Assembly (NCBI RefSeq): GCF_030734285.1
Contig: NZ_CP132295.1
Location: 744,001 to 808,000 of the forward strand
Origin: Natronococcus sp. AD-5
GTDB lineage: Archaea; Halobacteriota; Halobacteria; Halobacteriales; Natrialbaceae
DNA length: 64,000 bases
Reading direction: 5' to 3'
Shown piece by piece: positions 55,178 to 63,204 of this stretch. The notes under the pieces are model-generated. The model had not been told where the DNA came from and made no database searches. It saw nothing but the letters and a program-made list of their open reading frames with translations. Every line of letters begins with the position of its first letter. The first letter of the stretch is position 1. The translations under genes were made by a program, and so were the position numbers.

Positions 55178-56326
55178 CTACGCTGCACAGTTGTTCGGTC
55201 CCAGTTCGAGTTCCGTCGCTTCGGACTCGTCTTCGGGCGGCTCCGAACCCGTGTTGATCTCGATCACGCGCTCGTAGTTCGGCGGCTTGTCGGGCGCATT
55301 GTCGACCAATCGGTCCACGAACTCGTCCTCGTTCAATCCCAGCAGATCGAGGTCGTCGCGGAGGTCGTCCAGTCGAGCACCGATCAGTTCGCCGGGCGAG
55401 CCGACCTCGTATTGGTTGTCCTCCGTGACCGACACGTGGCCCGGAAGGATCCGCGTCTCCTCCGGTAACTCGAGGATGGTCTCGTGGAGCGACTCGTAGA
55501 GCAGTTCGGCGCCGCGGGACGCGTCTTCGTCGCCGAACTGGAGTTCAGTCCGGCCGACGGACTCGACGAACAGCGTATCGCCGGTCACCAACGCCTCGTC
55601 GTCGACGAGGTAGTTGACCATCTCGGTCGTGTGCCCTGGCGTATGCAGCGTTTCGAGTTCGATTTCGCCGAGTTCGATCGTCTCGCCGTCGGCGAGGGGT
55701 TCGTAGTCGTACTCGACGCCCCGCTCGCTCGCGTTCTCCCCGAGATGGTAGGGGACGTCCAGCTCCGTCGCCAGTTTCGATCCACCCGAGATGTGGTCGG
55801 CGTGGACGTGAGTGTCGAGGACGCGTTCAATCGTCAGCCCAGCCTCCTCGGCGACGATCTTGAACTGGTCCGTCTGTCGCGTCGGATCGACGACGACGGC
55901 CACCTCGGCGTCTCTCGAGCCGACGACGTAGCCGAGACAGCCCTTCGCCCGTCGCTGCAGTTGAAGAATGACGAGATCGTCGTTTTCGGTCTCGACAGGA
56001 ACGACCTCGTAGACCTTGCTCCAATCCTCCATGCCGCCTTTTACGACGGACACGTCGTCGTAACCGTGTTGCTCGAGTTCGAAGCTGAACGGCGTCGACG
56101 TGAGTCCCTTCCCGCAGATCGCGACGATCGAGTCGCCATCGCGGGCGTTCTCGAGTTGCTCGAGTTGCTCGTCGCTCAGTTCTTCGCCTGGGCCGAACGG
56201 GACGTTCTCAGCGCCGTGGATCCGCCAGCCCTCGTAACTGTCTTCGGGGCGCGTATCGACGAGCGTAAACGACTCGTTCGAATCGATCATCTCTGCGAGT
56301 TGCTCGGGTGAAATCTGGTTCACCAT
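55178..56326 (-). CDS. Rhodanese-metallo-beta-lactamase fusion (persulfide dioxygenase-like)
   Basis: 382 residues. The rhodanese domain (about 1-110) has SFTLVDTRPEDSYEGWRIH, the Cys loop VAICGKGLTS and VVKGGMEDWSKVY. The MBL domain (about 130-345) has the metal motif DTHVHADHISGGSKLATEL, LHTPGHTTEMVNYLV, TGDTLFVESVGRTEL and LPGHVSVTEDNQ. Such fusions oxidise glutathione or CoA persulfide (ETHE1/BlcB type) or relay sulfane sulfur; in haloarchaea the thiol is probably gamma-glutamylcysteine. Rhodanese comes first, as in CstB-like proteins. Same strand as the MFS gene upstream, about 190 bases away. Confidence 0.9.
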   Translation of the reverse strand: MVNQISPEQLAEMIDSNESFTLVDTRPEDSYEGWRIHGAENVPFGPGEELSDEQLEQLENARDGDSIVAICGKGLTSTPFSFELEQHGYDDVSVVKGGMEDWSKVYEVVPVETENDDLVILQLQRRAKGCLGYVVGSRDAEVAVVVDPTRQTDQFKIVAEEAGLTIERVLDTHVHADHISGGSKLATELDVPYHLGENASERGVEYDYEPLADGETIELGEIELETLHTPGHTTEMVNYLVDDEALVTGDTLFVESVGRTELQFGDEDASRGAELLYESLHETILELPEETRILPGHVSVTEDNQYEVGSPGELIGARLDDLRDDLDLLGLNEDEFVDRLVDNAPDKPPNYERVIEINTGSEPPEDESEATELELGPNNCAA

Positions 56327-56512
56327 TGGAATTTCCTCACAATATTATTTGGAACGAGCCACCGATAGTTCCTATCCCTGCATGGACATCCTCGACCAGT
56401 GATACTGGCGTCGATTGACGTAACGGAGACCGAAGCTGCAACGCAGAGAGACTCGTTCGATCGAGGTCGTCGAACAGCAGTCTTCGAGCGTCCGTCTGCA
56501 GAAATGGCCGGC

Positions 56513-57808
56513 TCAGTCTTCGGATGTCGTGCCGTGGACCGTCTCCCAGGCCGGAGCCGGCGCCGGTGGTTCGTGGGTACCGAACTCGGGATGGGTCTCC
56601 TCCATCCAGAGATAGACAACGGTACCCGAGAGGAACATCAAGACGGCGGTCATGTAGAACGCGCCTTCGGCGCTCACGAACTCCATCGAGAGGCCGATCA
56701 GGATCGCACCGACGCCGTAGCCGGCGTCGCGCCACATCCGGTAGACGCCCATACCGGCCGACCGCCAGGTCGGATGGGCCGCGTCGCTGGGAACGGTCAT
56801 CAGGTTCGGGTAGAGCAAGGCCATTCCAAGCCCGGAGAGGCCAGATAGGATCGCCCAGGGGAGGTAGCCCTTGACGAACACCATGCCGAGGACGCCCGCG
56901 CCAGCGAGGAACATCCCTGCAACGACCGGAGGTCGGCGCCCGATGCGGTCCGCAAGACCACCGGTACCGATCTGGAGGAAGTACATCGCGCTGTGGACGC
57001 CGACGACGACGCCGACGGCCTCGATCGCGAGCCCCTGACTCGTCAAATACAGGGGCACGGCGATCCAGAACAGCGTGTCGACGAAGTTTTCGATGTGGCC
57101 AGCCTGGGCCGCCGCGAACAGCGTCCTGTCACCGTAAGTCGCTCGCTTCAGCACTGCGTTGAACGGGAGGTTCGCGTCGTGGTGGTCGTCGTCGCCCTCG
57201 AGTTGTGTGAACTGGACGGTCTCCTTGATGAGAAAGACTGAGATGAGGAACGCCAGCACCACCACGGCGGCCAGGAAGACGAACGGCTCTGGCCGGAGGC
57301 TCCACTGGCCGGCGATAACACCCGTGATCCACGCGCCCGCGGCGACGCCGGTGTAGCCGAACGCCTCGTCGATACCGACGGCGAGCCCGCGCTGCTCAGG
57401 ACCGGCGAGGTCGATCTTGGCGTTGATTGCCATGCTCCAGGTCAGCGCCTGATTAATCCCCAGTAAGATGTTCCCGACGGTGATCCAACTCCAACTGGGC
57501 GCGAAGATCAGGATCAACGGAATCGGCAGTGCGGTAATCCAGCCGAGAACGAGCACCGGCTTGCGCCCGTACTCTTCGCCCCACTTGCCGGCGTAGAGGT
57601 TGAGCAACGCCTTGACGAAGCCGAAGGAGACGACGAACGAGCCGATGACGAGGAACGATTCGACGCCGAGGACGTCCTCGCCCAGAACGGGGACGACGGT
57701 CCGCTCCGAACCGATCGTCAGGCCGGTCGCGAACACCAGCAGGACGTGCAGCGAGAACTGTCCGAGGTGTTCACGGATCCCTTGTTTCAGTTCCGTTCGC
57801 TCACTCAT
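56513..57808 (-). CDS. MFS transporter
   Basis: 431 residues with 12 membrane segments. LLNLYAGKWGEEYGRKPVL is the MFS motif (G-x3-D/E-R/K-x-G-[RK]-[RK]) after TM2; the mirror is LADRIGRRPPVVAGMFLAG in the second half. A central acidic loop (LEGDDDHHDANLPFN) has a His pair. Transported substrate cannot be told; linkage to the rhodanese-MBL fusion and to the divergent Bat regulator suggests a sulfur anion or organosulfur compound. Confidence 0.92.
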   Translation of the reverse strand: MSERTELKQGIREHLGQFSLHVLLVFATGLTIGSERTVVPVLGEDVLGVESFLVIGSFVVSFGFVKALLNLYAGKWGEEYGRKPVLVLGWITALPIPLILIFAPSWSWITVGNILLGINQALTWSMAINAKIDLAGPEQRGLAVGIDEAFGYTGVAAGAWITGVIAGQWSLRPEPFVFLAAVVVLAFLISVFLIKETVQFTQLEGDDDHHDANLPFNAVLKRATYGDRTLFAAAQAGHIENFVDTLFWIAVPLYLTSQGLAIEAVGVVVGVHSAMYFLQIGTGGLADRIGRRPPVVAGMFLAGAGVLGMVFVKGYLPWAILSGLSGLGMALLYPNLMTVPSDAAHPTWRSAGMGVYRMWRDAGYGVGAILIGLSMEFVSAEGAFYMTAVLMFLSGTVVYLWMEETHPEFGTHEPPAPAPAWETVHGTTSED

Positions 57809-57894
57809 CGGTCACTCGTACGATCAGTATCCGAATAGGGATGATGCGGGACATGACCGGCACCGTTAATTTTTCCGAGGATGAACACACCCAT

Positions 57895-58629
57895 ATGAGT
57901 CTGTACGAGGCCTCTTTTCGACTGAAACACGAGTGTCCCTACCGAAAGATCTCGGAGCGATACCCGGACCTGACGATCCGCGAGTGGTACCTGAGTGACT
58001 GCCAGGTCCTTGAGATCAGCTCGGCGGCGGCGCCGACCGACGAGTTGCTGGAGGAGATTAAACGGATCGGAACGGTCCTCCACGAGTCGATCGACGACTC
58101 CGGTCTCCACGTCGTGACTCAGTCCTGTCTCTGCTCGCTCGAGGGGTCGATCCTGGAACGGTTCGAAGCGCACAACTGCCTCTACCAGCCGCCGACGATT
58201 CACCGTCAGGGGTGGGAACACTACACGGTGGTCGCGTTCGACGAAGCCGACGTGAAGGCACTGCTTCGGGATCTCGAGACGGACCGAGACATCGAACTGC
58301 TCTCGAAGACCGCCATCACGGAGCAAGGGATCCCGCACAGCATGTTGGCACCGGTCGACCGGCTGTTCGAGGACCTCACAGACCGCCAGCTGGCGGCGCT
58401 CCAGCTGGCGCTGGAACGCGGCTACTACGAGCAGCCCCGAGGGACGTCGCTCCGAGAGCTGGCTTCGGAGACGTCGGTGGCTCGCTCGACCTACGAGGAA
58501 CACCTCCGGAAGGCGGAGAACAAGCTCATGGCGAACGCCGGGACGTACCTGCGGTTAGTGACGACGGGAACTGACAGGGACCCGCTGGGAACCGACCGGA
58601 CGGATCGGCCCGAACAGCGCGCGGACTGA
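57895..58629 (+). CDS. Bat-type HTH transcriptional activator
   Basis: 244 residues from ATG 57895 (MSLYEASFRLKHECPYRKI); ATG 57841 is possible but adds a poor leader. An N-terminal sensor-like domain contains several Cys (HECPYRK, SDCQVLE, QSCLCSLEG, AHNCLYQP) that could detect thiols or metal. The C-terminal HTH_10 domain reads LTDRQLAALQLALERGYYE, QPRGTSLRELASETSVARS and TYEEHLRKAENKLM. It is divergent from the MFS gene with 86 bases between, so it is the likely regulator of the MFS and rhodanese-MBL genes. Confidence 0.9.
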   Translation: MSLYEASFRLKHECPYRKISERYPDLTIREWYLSDCQVLEISSAAAPTDELLEEIKRIGTVLHESIDDSGLHVVTQSCLCSLEGSILERFEAHNCLYQPPTIHRQGWEHYTVVAFDEADVKALLRDLETDRDIELLSKTAITEQGIPHSMLAPVDRLFEDLTDRQLAALQLALERGYYEQPRGTSLRELASETSVARSTYEEHLRKAENKLMANAGTYLRLVTTGTDRDPLGTDRTDRPEQRAD

Positions 58630-58814
58630 TCGCTCTCCGAACCCATCCCGTTCGACGGCTCGCTTTACAGTCGACGGCGAGGCCCGGCACGGCGGACGAG
58701 TCGTTCCCGTCAGCGTACGGAAAAGCGCGCGTGAGGACGGGTGCGATGAGTGCAGCGAACCGAGCCCATCGGTTTACGTCCGCCGTCGTGGCAGTGAGGT
58801 GGTGACGGAGGGAC
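58630..58814. other. Short intergenic gap
   Basis: About 185 GC-rich bases with no TATA of note and no ORF. It must hold the promoter of the SRPBCC gene at 58815 or 58866. Confidence 0.3.
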
Positions 58815-60182
58815 ATGATACGAAACGCCTTCGCGACAGATCCGCCGACCGGAACCGGCTCGTCGATGCTGATCGACCGACACTTGCCGGAGTACGACGT
58901 CACGACGATTCGGCACGCGGTCGTCGAGGCCGACCCCGAGACGACGTACGAGGCGATTCTCACCGCCGACCTGCTGGACACCGGGCCGATCGTCCGCGCC
59001 CTCGGAGCGCTGCGAAACGCACCGACGGTGATCGCGCGCCGGATTCGAGGGAATTCCGGGGCGCCACCGCCCGATCGGATGCGGTTCATCGACGTTCCTG
59101 AGACCGACGAGTGGATGCTGCTCGACGAAACGTATGGCGAGGAGTTCGTCTTCGGCGCGATCGGAAAATTTTGGCGACCGGCGATCGAGTGGCGACAGGT
59201 GGCGTCCGACGAGTTCTCGGCGTTCGATGAGCCTGGGTACGCGAAACTCGCGATCGGCCTGTCCGTCCGGCCGTACGGCGAGGATTGGACGCTGTTATCC
59301 TACGAGGCGCGCACTGCGACGACCGACGACCGCGCCCGCCGGAACTTCCGCCGGTACTGGCGCGTCATCGGTCCGTTTGCGGGCTACCTGATGTCGCGCA
59401 CGCTCGAGCGCATCGCGGCCGACGCGGAAGCCCATAGGAGTCGGAAATCGCCGGAGGCGGATACTGCCGCCGGAGACGAAAACCAAGCTGGCTCGAGCCG
59501 ACTCGTCCGAGGCACCGTCGCGACCGCCGCGCTCCTCGCCGCGAGCGCGTACCACGTCGCGATACGCCCCTGGCACCGTCGCTGGGGCACGACTGAAGGC
59601 GAAGCGCGAGGTCCTCTTCCGGGTGACGATCTCCTCCCGACTGCGACGGATCAGGTCACTCACGCGATCGAGATCGACGCGCCAGCCGAGTCGGTCTGGC
59701 CGTGGCTCGTCCAGATCGGGCAGGGTCGCGGCGGCTTCTACAGCTATGACTGGCTCGAGCGGGCCGTCGGCGCGGACATTCACAACGTCGACCGGATCGT
59801 CCCGGAGTACCAGGACCTCGAGGAGAGGGACATTGTTCGGTTAGCGCCCGAGGACGACGCCGTCTCTTCGCCCGAGTCTGCACCGGAGGTCGCACGATTC
59901 GATCCCGAACGAGCGCTCGTCCTCAGACCGCCCGGCGAGTCGCCGGCGTGGACGTGGGCGTTCGTGCTCGAGCCGAGCGACGAGGGGCGGACGCGACTGT
60001 TCGCCCGCGCGCGATCGAACCCGGAGCGGTCGTCGATCGGACCGCAGACGACGCCACTCCGCACGGCGATCGACTACTGCGTCTGGGAGCCGGCCCATTT
60101 CGTCATGGAGCGGAAGATGCTTCGCGGGATCAAACGCCGTGCCGAACGGGTCGGACGGACGACGGCGGATGCGAGCGTGTGA
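58815..60182 (+). CDS. Two-domain SRPBCC protein (START-like repeat)
   Basis: 455 codons; Met 58866 (MLIDRHLPEYDVTTIRHAV) is the likely start. Domain 1 (to about 200): VVEADPETTYEAILTADLL, DVPETDEWMLLDETYGEEF, WRPAIEWRQVASDEFSAFD, ending in a helix YLMSRTLERIAADAE. A short hydrophobic linker (VATAALLAASAYHVAI) follows. Domain 2: HAIEIDAPAESVWPWLVQI GQGRGGFYSYDWLERAVG, then ALVLRPPGESPAWTWAFVL, ending REMKMLRGIKRR-like (ERKMLRGIKRRAERVG). SRPBCC folds bind lipids or hydrophobic ligands in a deep cavity. Fusion of two different clades is unusual. Function unknown. Confidence 0.85.
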   Translation: MIRNAFATDPPTGTGSSMLIDRHLPEYDVTTIRHAVVEADPETTYEAILTADLLDTGPIVRALGALRNAPTVIARRIRGNSGAPPPDRMRFIDVPETDEWMLLDETYGEEFVFGAIGKFWRPAIEWRQVASDEFSAFDEPGYAKLAIGLSVRPYGEDWTLLSYEARTATTDDRARRNFRRYWRVIGPFAGYLMSRTLERIAADAEAHRSRKSPEADTAAGDENQAGSSRLVRGTVATAALLAASAYHVAIRPWHRRWGTTEGEARGPLPGDDLLPTATDQVTHAIEIDAPAESVWPWLVQIGQGRGGFYSYDWLERAVGADIHNVDRIVPEYQDLEERDIVRLAPEDDAVSSPESAPEVARFDPERALVLRPPGESPAWTWAFVLEPSDEGRTRLFARARSNPERSSIGPQTTPLRTAIDYCVWEPAHFVMERKMLRGIKRRAERVGRTTADASV

Positions 60183-60229
60183 CGCCACCGGGCGTAACTA
60201 TCGCACCTTCGCCGCGTTACTCCACCGGC

Positions 60230-60472
60230 CGGCCAGGACTCGACAACAGCGAGTCGAACACCTTTCGCTGCGCCTTCCGGAGGTGCTGGTTGAACGACGT
60301 CGACCGGAAGCCCCGCCAGGTACTCCTCGAGCAGCGAGACGATCTCGCGCGTGTCGCCAGGCGGATTCGTCGTGTCGACAGCCAGCAGATCGAACGCGAG
60401 GTCGATCAGGTCTGCGCGGTAATCGGCGACGTAGGTCTCGAGGTCGTCGGAGTCGTCGGCCATCGTCGTCAT
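60230..60472 (-). pseudogene. M20-family peptidase N-terminal fragment
   Basis: MADDSDDLETYVADYRADL, IDLAFDLLAVDTTNPPGDT, REIVSLLEEYLAGLPVDVV is the N-terminus of an ArgE/DapE/ACY1-type deacylase (the TNPPG motif). After about 80 codons the identity is lost where the sequence joins the 3' end of the SRPBCC gene, so zinc ligands and the catalytic core are missing. The remaining ORF to 60074 is antisense noise. Confidence 0.7.
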
Positions 60473-60479
60473 CGGCTCG

Positions 60480-61826
60480 TCACTCGAGTTTCCCGTTGAG
60501 AACCTTCGCCGCCGTGAGGATCGGATCCCAGACGGGGCTGAAGGGCGGCGCGTACGCCAGATCCGCGTTCTGCAGTTCGGAGACGGTCATTCCGCTCGTC
60601 AGCGCCGTCGCGACCGTGTCGATACGCTTCGCACCCTCGCGGCCGACGACGGTGCCGCCGAGCAGCCTGCCGCTCTCGCGATCGGCGACCAGCGTGACCG
60701 TGAGCTCCGCGCCGTCGGGATAGTAGTGAGCGCGGGTCGACGCCGAAATCGTCACGGAAACGGGATCGAATCCAGCCTCGCGCGCTCGGTCCTCGTCGAT
60801 GATACCGGTCCGAGCGGCCCCGAGGTCGAACGCCTTCACGATCGCGGTGCCCGCGATTTCGCCGACCAGCGTCGGGTCGCCGATGACGGTCTGACCGATC
60901 GCTCGTCCCGCGCGGTTGGCGGTCAGCGCCAGCGGGACGTGGTCCGGTTCGCCGGTCACGACGTGGGTCGCTTCGGCGTTGTCGCCCGCCGCGTAGACGT
61001 TCTCGTAGTTCGTGCGCCCGTATTCGTCGGTCGCGACGGCCCCGGTCGGACCGAGTTCGATCCCGGCCGCCTCGGCGAGGTCGACGTTGGGCGCCACGCC
61101 GACGCCGACGATCGCGACGTCGGCGGGAACGGTCTCGTCCTCGAGTCGAACGCCGTCGATTCGCTCGTCGCCGACGAAGCCCGAGACGGCCGTCTCGAGG
61201 TGGAGTTCGACGCCCTGCTCGCGCAGGTGCTCCTCGACGACCTCGGCGACGGCCTCGCCGAACGGCTGGAGCACGTGGGGGAGCATCTCGTAGAGGTGGA
61301 CGTCGACGCCGCGAGCCGACAGCGCCTCTGCCATCTCGATCCCGACGTAGCCACCGCCGACGATCGCTGCCGTCTCGGTGTCCCGTTCGGAGACGTAGTT
61401 CACGATGGCGTCGGCCTCGTCCATGTCGTGGATGGTGAACACGCCCTCGAGTCCCAGCTCCTCGAACGGCGGTTCGATCGCGCTCGCGCCGGTCGCGACG
61501 AGGAGGTCGTCGTAGGACTGCTCGTACGTCTCGTCGGCCGTTTCAACCGTCACCGTCTCGCGTTCGGGGTCGATATCGACCACTTCCGCGCCCGTACGCA
61601 GATCGACGTCGCGTTCCTCGCGGAACTCCTCGGGCGTCACGGTGACGAGGTCGTCCAGCTCCTCGACTTCCCCCTTCACGTAGTAGGGCATCCCGCAAGC
61701 GGCGTAGGAGACCCACTCGCCCTTCTCGAAGACGATCACCTCTCGCTCCGGATCCTCGCGTTTCGCCTTACTCGCGGCGCTCATTCCCGCGGCATCACCG
61801 CCGATTACGACGAACGTGTCGTTCAT
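60480..61826 (-). CDS. CoA-disulfide-reductase-like FAD oxidoreductase
   Basis: 448 residues. FAD motif TFVVIGGDAAGMSAASKAK; the redox Cys in YAACGMPYYVKGEVEELDD (CoADR/Nox-type single Cys near 43); NAD(P) motif AAIVGGGYVGIEMAEALSA; closing FAD motif NVYAAGDNAEATHVVTGE; C-terminal dimerisation region LAYAPPFSPVWDPILTAAK. The family reduces CoA disulfides or persulfides, S0, or acts as NADH oxidase; in haloarchaea such proteins may act on low-molecular-weight thiols. It suits the sulfur/redox setting. Short gap to the M20 remnant. Confidence 0.9.
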   Translation of the reverse strand: MNDTFVVIGGDAAGMSAASKAKREDPEREVIVFEKGEWVSYAACGMPYYVKGEVEELDDLVTVTPEEFREERDVDLRTGAEVVDIDPERETVTVETADETYEQSYDDLLVATGASAIEPPFEELGLEGVFTIHDMDEADAIVNYVSERDTETAAIVGGGYVGIEMAEALSARGVDVHLYEMLPHVLQPFGEAVAEVVEEHLREQGVELHLETAVSGFVGDERIDGVRLEDETVPADVAIVGVGVAPNVDLAEAAGIELGPTGAVATDEYGRTNYENVYAAGDNAEATHVVTGEPDHVPLALTANRAGRAIGQTVIGDPTLVGEIAGTAIVKAFDLGAARTGIIDEDRAREAGFDPVSVTISASTRAHYYPDGAELTVTLVADRESGRLLGGTVVGREGAKRIDTVATALTSGMTVSELQNADLAYAPPFSPVWDPILTAAKVLNGKLE

Positions 61827-61971
61827 GCGTAGTGAGATGACTGACAGCGTCTAAAGTATTTATGTGAATTCCCAATATCATACAATACAATTGAGTCACA
61901 ATTCGTGTGGCAGTCGCCACTGCTCATCGCCCGGTGATCACGCGACGGCCCACGACGCCGCGATCGGCCGT

Positions 61972-62238
61972 TCACTCGAGGTCCGCGGTTCGCTCCGCGT
62001 CCGATACCTGCGTCTCCCGATCCGCATTGCGGGTCGAACAGGCACAGCCCGACCGAAGCCGGAACAGGAGTCCGACGGCGCCGAGGACCGCGAAAATCAC
62101 CACGCCCTGTGCGATCCCGGCCGCCAGTCCGACGGTCGTTCCGCCGGTCACGGCGGCGGTCCCGGGTCCGATACAACAGAGGCTCGCGAGCCCCGCGAGC
62201 CCGAGCAGCGACCGCCGAGAGGAGGTGTCCGAATCCAT
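61972..62238 (-). CDS. MerT-like small cysteine membrane protein
   Basis: About 88 residues from the Met at 62238 (MDSDTSSRRSLLGLAGLAS). A Cys pair (LCCIGPG) lies in the first helix, a second helix follows (AQGVVIFAVLGAVGLLFR), then a cytoplasmic Cys pair (GCACSTR). This layout is that of MerT/MerF metal-transport proteins, which take Hg2+ or other soft metals through the membrane; the assignment is by pattern only. It neighbours the Lrp-TRASH regulator and CopA, supporting a role with soft metals. Confidence 0.55.
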   Translation of the reverse strand: MDSDTSSRRSLLGLAGLASLCCIGPGTAAVTGGTTVGLAAGIAQGVVIFAVLGAVGLLFRLRSGCACSTRNADRETQVSDAERTADLE

Positions 62239-62517
62239 AACTGACCTTCCGGAAGCGAGACAAATACGCATTCGGACGATTTTCCGAGCCAGCGAATGCG
62301 AGCTCGAGGCACCCCGAGCGTCCGTCCCTCGCGACCGGCACGCCAGAACTCGACACGACGAAGCGGGACTGTGAGCCGCCTCGAGCGATCGTCGCCGTCC
62401 GATCGCCGACGGTTCGCGGTCGTCCGACGAACCTTGCATTCGTAGCTATTCTCCGATCGCACTTTCGATTCCAAACCGAAACCGGAGATATATCCCGAAT
62501 CGGGACGTACGGTACCC

Positions 62518-63117
62518 ATGCGAGACCTCGACGAAACCGATATGGAGATTCTGCGTCTGCTCGGTGAGGACGCCAGACGACCGTTCAGCGACATCGCCGA
62601 GCAGGTCGGACTCTCCGGCCCGGCCGTCTCGGATCGCGTCCAGCGACTACAAGAGGCGGGCGTCATCAATCGCTTTACCGTCGACGTCGATCACTCGCAA
62701 CTCCGGGCCGGCGTCCCGGTATTCGTTCGGTTATCGGGCGCAATCGGCTCCGTCGACGACCTCAGAGATCGGATCGACGGCGCCGACGCGGTCGAACACG
62801 TGTTCGTCACCGCGGACGGTGAACTCTGGTTTTACGCCCGTGTACAGGTCGGAAACGTTCGCCAGTGGCTCGACGGGCTGGTCGGCGATGGCGATGACGG
62901 CGACGATATCGACTACGCGGTAACGTTGATCGACGAGGTCGAGTGGCACCCCTCGCTCGACGGAACCGAGTTCGCGCTCACCTGCGCCGAGTGCGGCAAC
63001 ACCGTCGACAACGAAGGCGAGTCGACGAGCATCGACGGGCAACTGTATCACTTCTGCTGCCCGTCGTGTTTGAGTCGGTTCGAGGATCGCTACGCCCGTC
63101 TCGAGGAGAACGCGTAA
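62518..63117 (+). CDS. Lrp/AsnC-type regulator with TRASH metal-binding domain
   Basis: 199 residues. Lrp-type HTH at the N-terminus (LDETDMEILRLLGEDARRP, SDIAEQVGLSGPAVSDRVQ, RLQEAGVINRFTVDVD). A RAM-like middle domain follows. The C-terminal TRASH domain has LTCAECGNTVDNEG and YHFCCPSCLSRFEDRY, Cys ligands for copper or another soft metal. In archaea, Lrp-TRASH proteins (CopR/CopT type) control copper efflux. It lies 87 bases upstream of copA on the same strand, the expected place. Confidence 0.9.
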   Translation: MRDLDETDMEILRLLGEDARRPFSDIAEQVGLSGPAVSDRVQRLQEAGVINRFTVDVDHSQLRAGVPVFVRLSGAIGSVDDLRDRIDGADAVEHVFVTADGELWFYARVQVGNVRQWLDGLVGDGDDGDDIDYAVTLIDEVEWHPSLDGTEFALTCAECGNTVDNEGESTSIDGQLYHFCCPSCLSRFEDRYARLEENA

Positions 63118-63149
63118 TTAGTTCGGATTCGAAAGAACGGTTCGCCGCC

Positions 63150-63180
63150 TCCTTTGAATTTCTATCAGAAATAGAGGTAA
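63150..63180 (+). promoter_or_regulatory. Candidate operator upstream of the P-type ATPase gene
   Basis: A perfect interrupted palindrome ATTTCT-ATC-AGAAAT (63158-63172) lies about 33-47 bases upstream of the GTG start of copA, and GAGGTAAG follows. A regulator such as the adjacent Lrp-TRASH protein could bind here. A second palindrome TTCGGATTCGAAAG... (63122-) is weaker. Confidence 0.35.
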
Positions 63181-63204
63181 GTGGAGGCCCCTTACGAGAC
63201 GATA

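Noticed and set aside
54741-55277. Plus-strand ORF of 178 codons
   Set aside because: The minus-strand 83-residue zinc-finger-like protein has conserved-looking Cys/His and halophilic composition; the plus ORF ends in a Ser-rich tail made by the antisense of the rhodanese-MBL gene.
60074-60229. C-terminal half of the M20-like ORF
   Set aside because: It is antisense to the end of the SRPBCC gene and loses M20 identity; only the first 80 residues are kept in the annotation.
60726-61832. Plus-strand frame of 368 codons opposite the CoADR-like gene
   Set aside because: Antisense shadow; the minus-strand protein has all FAD and NAD motifs.
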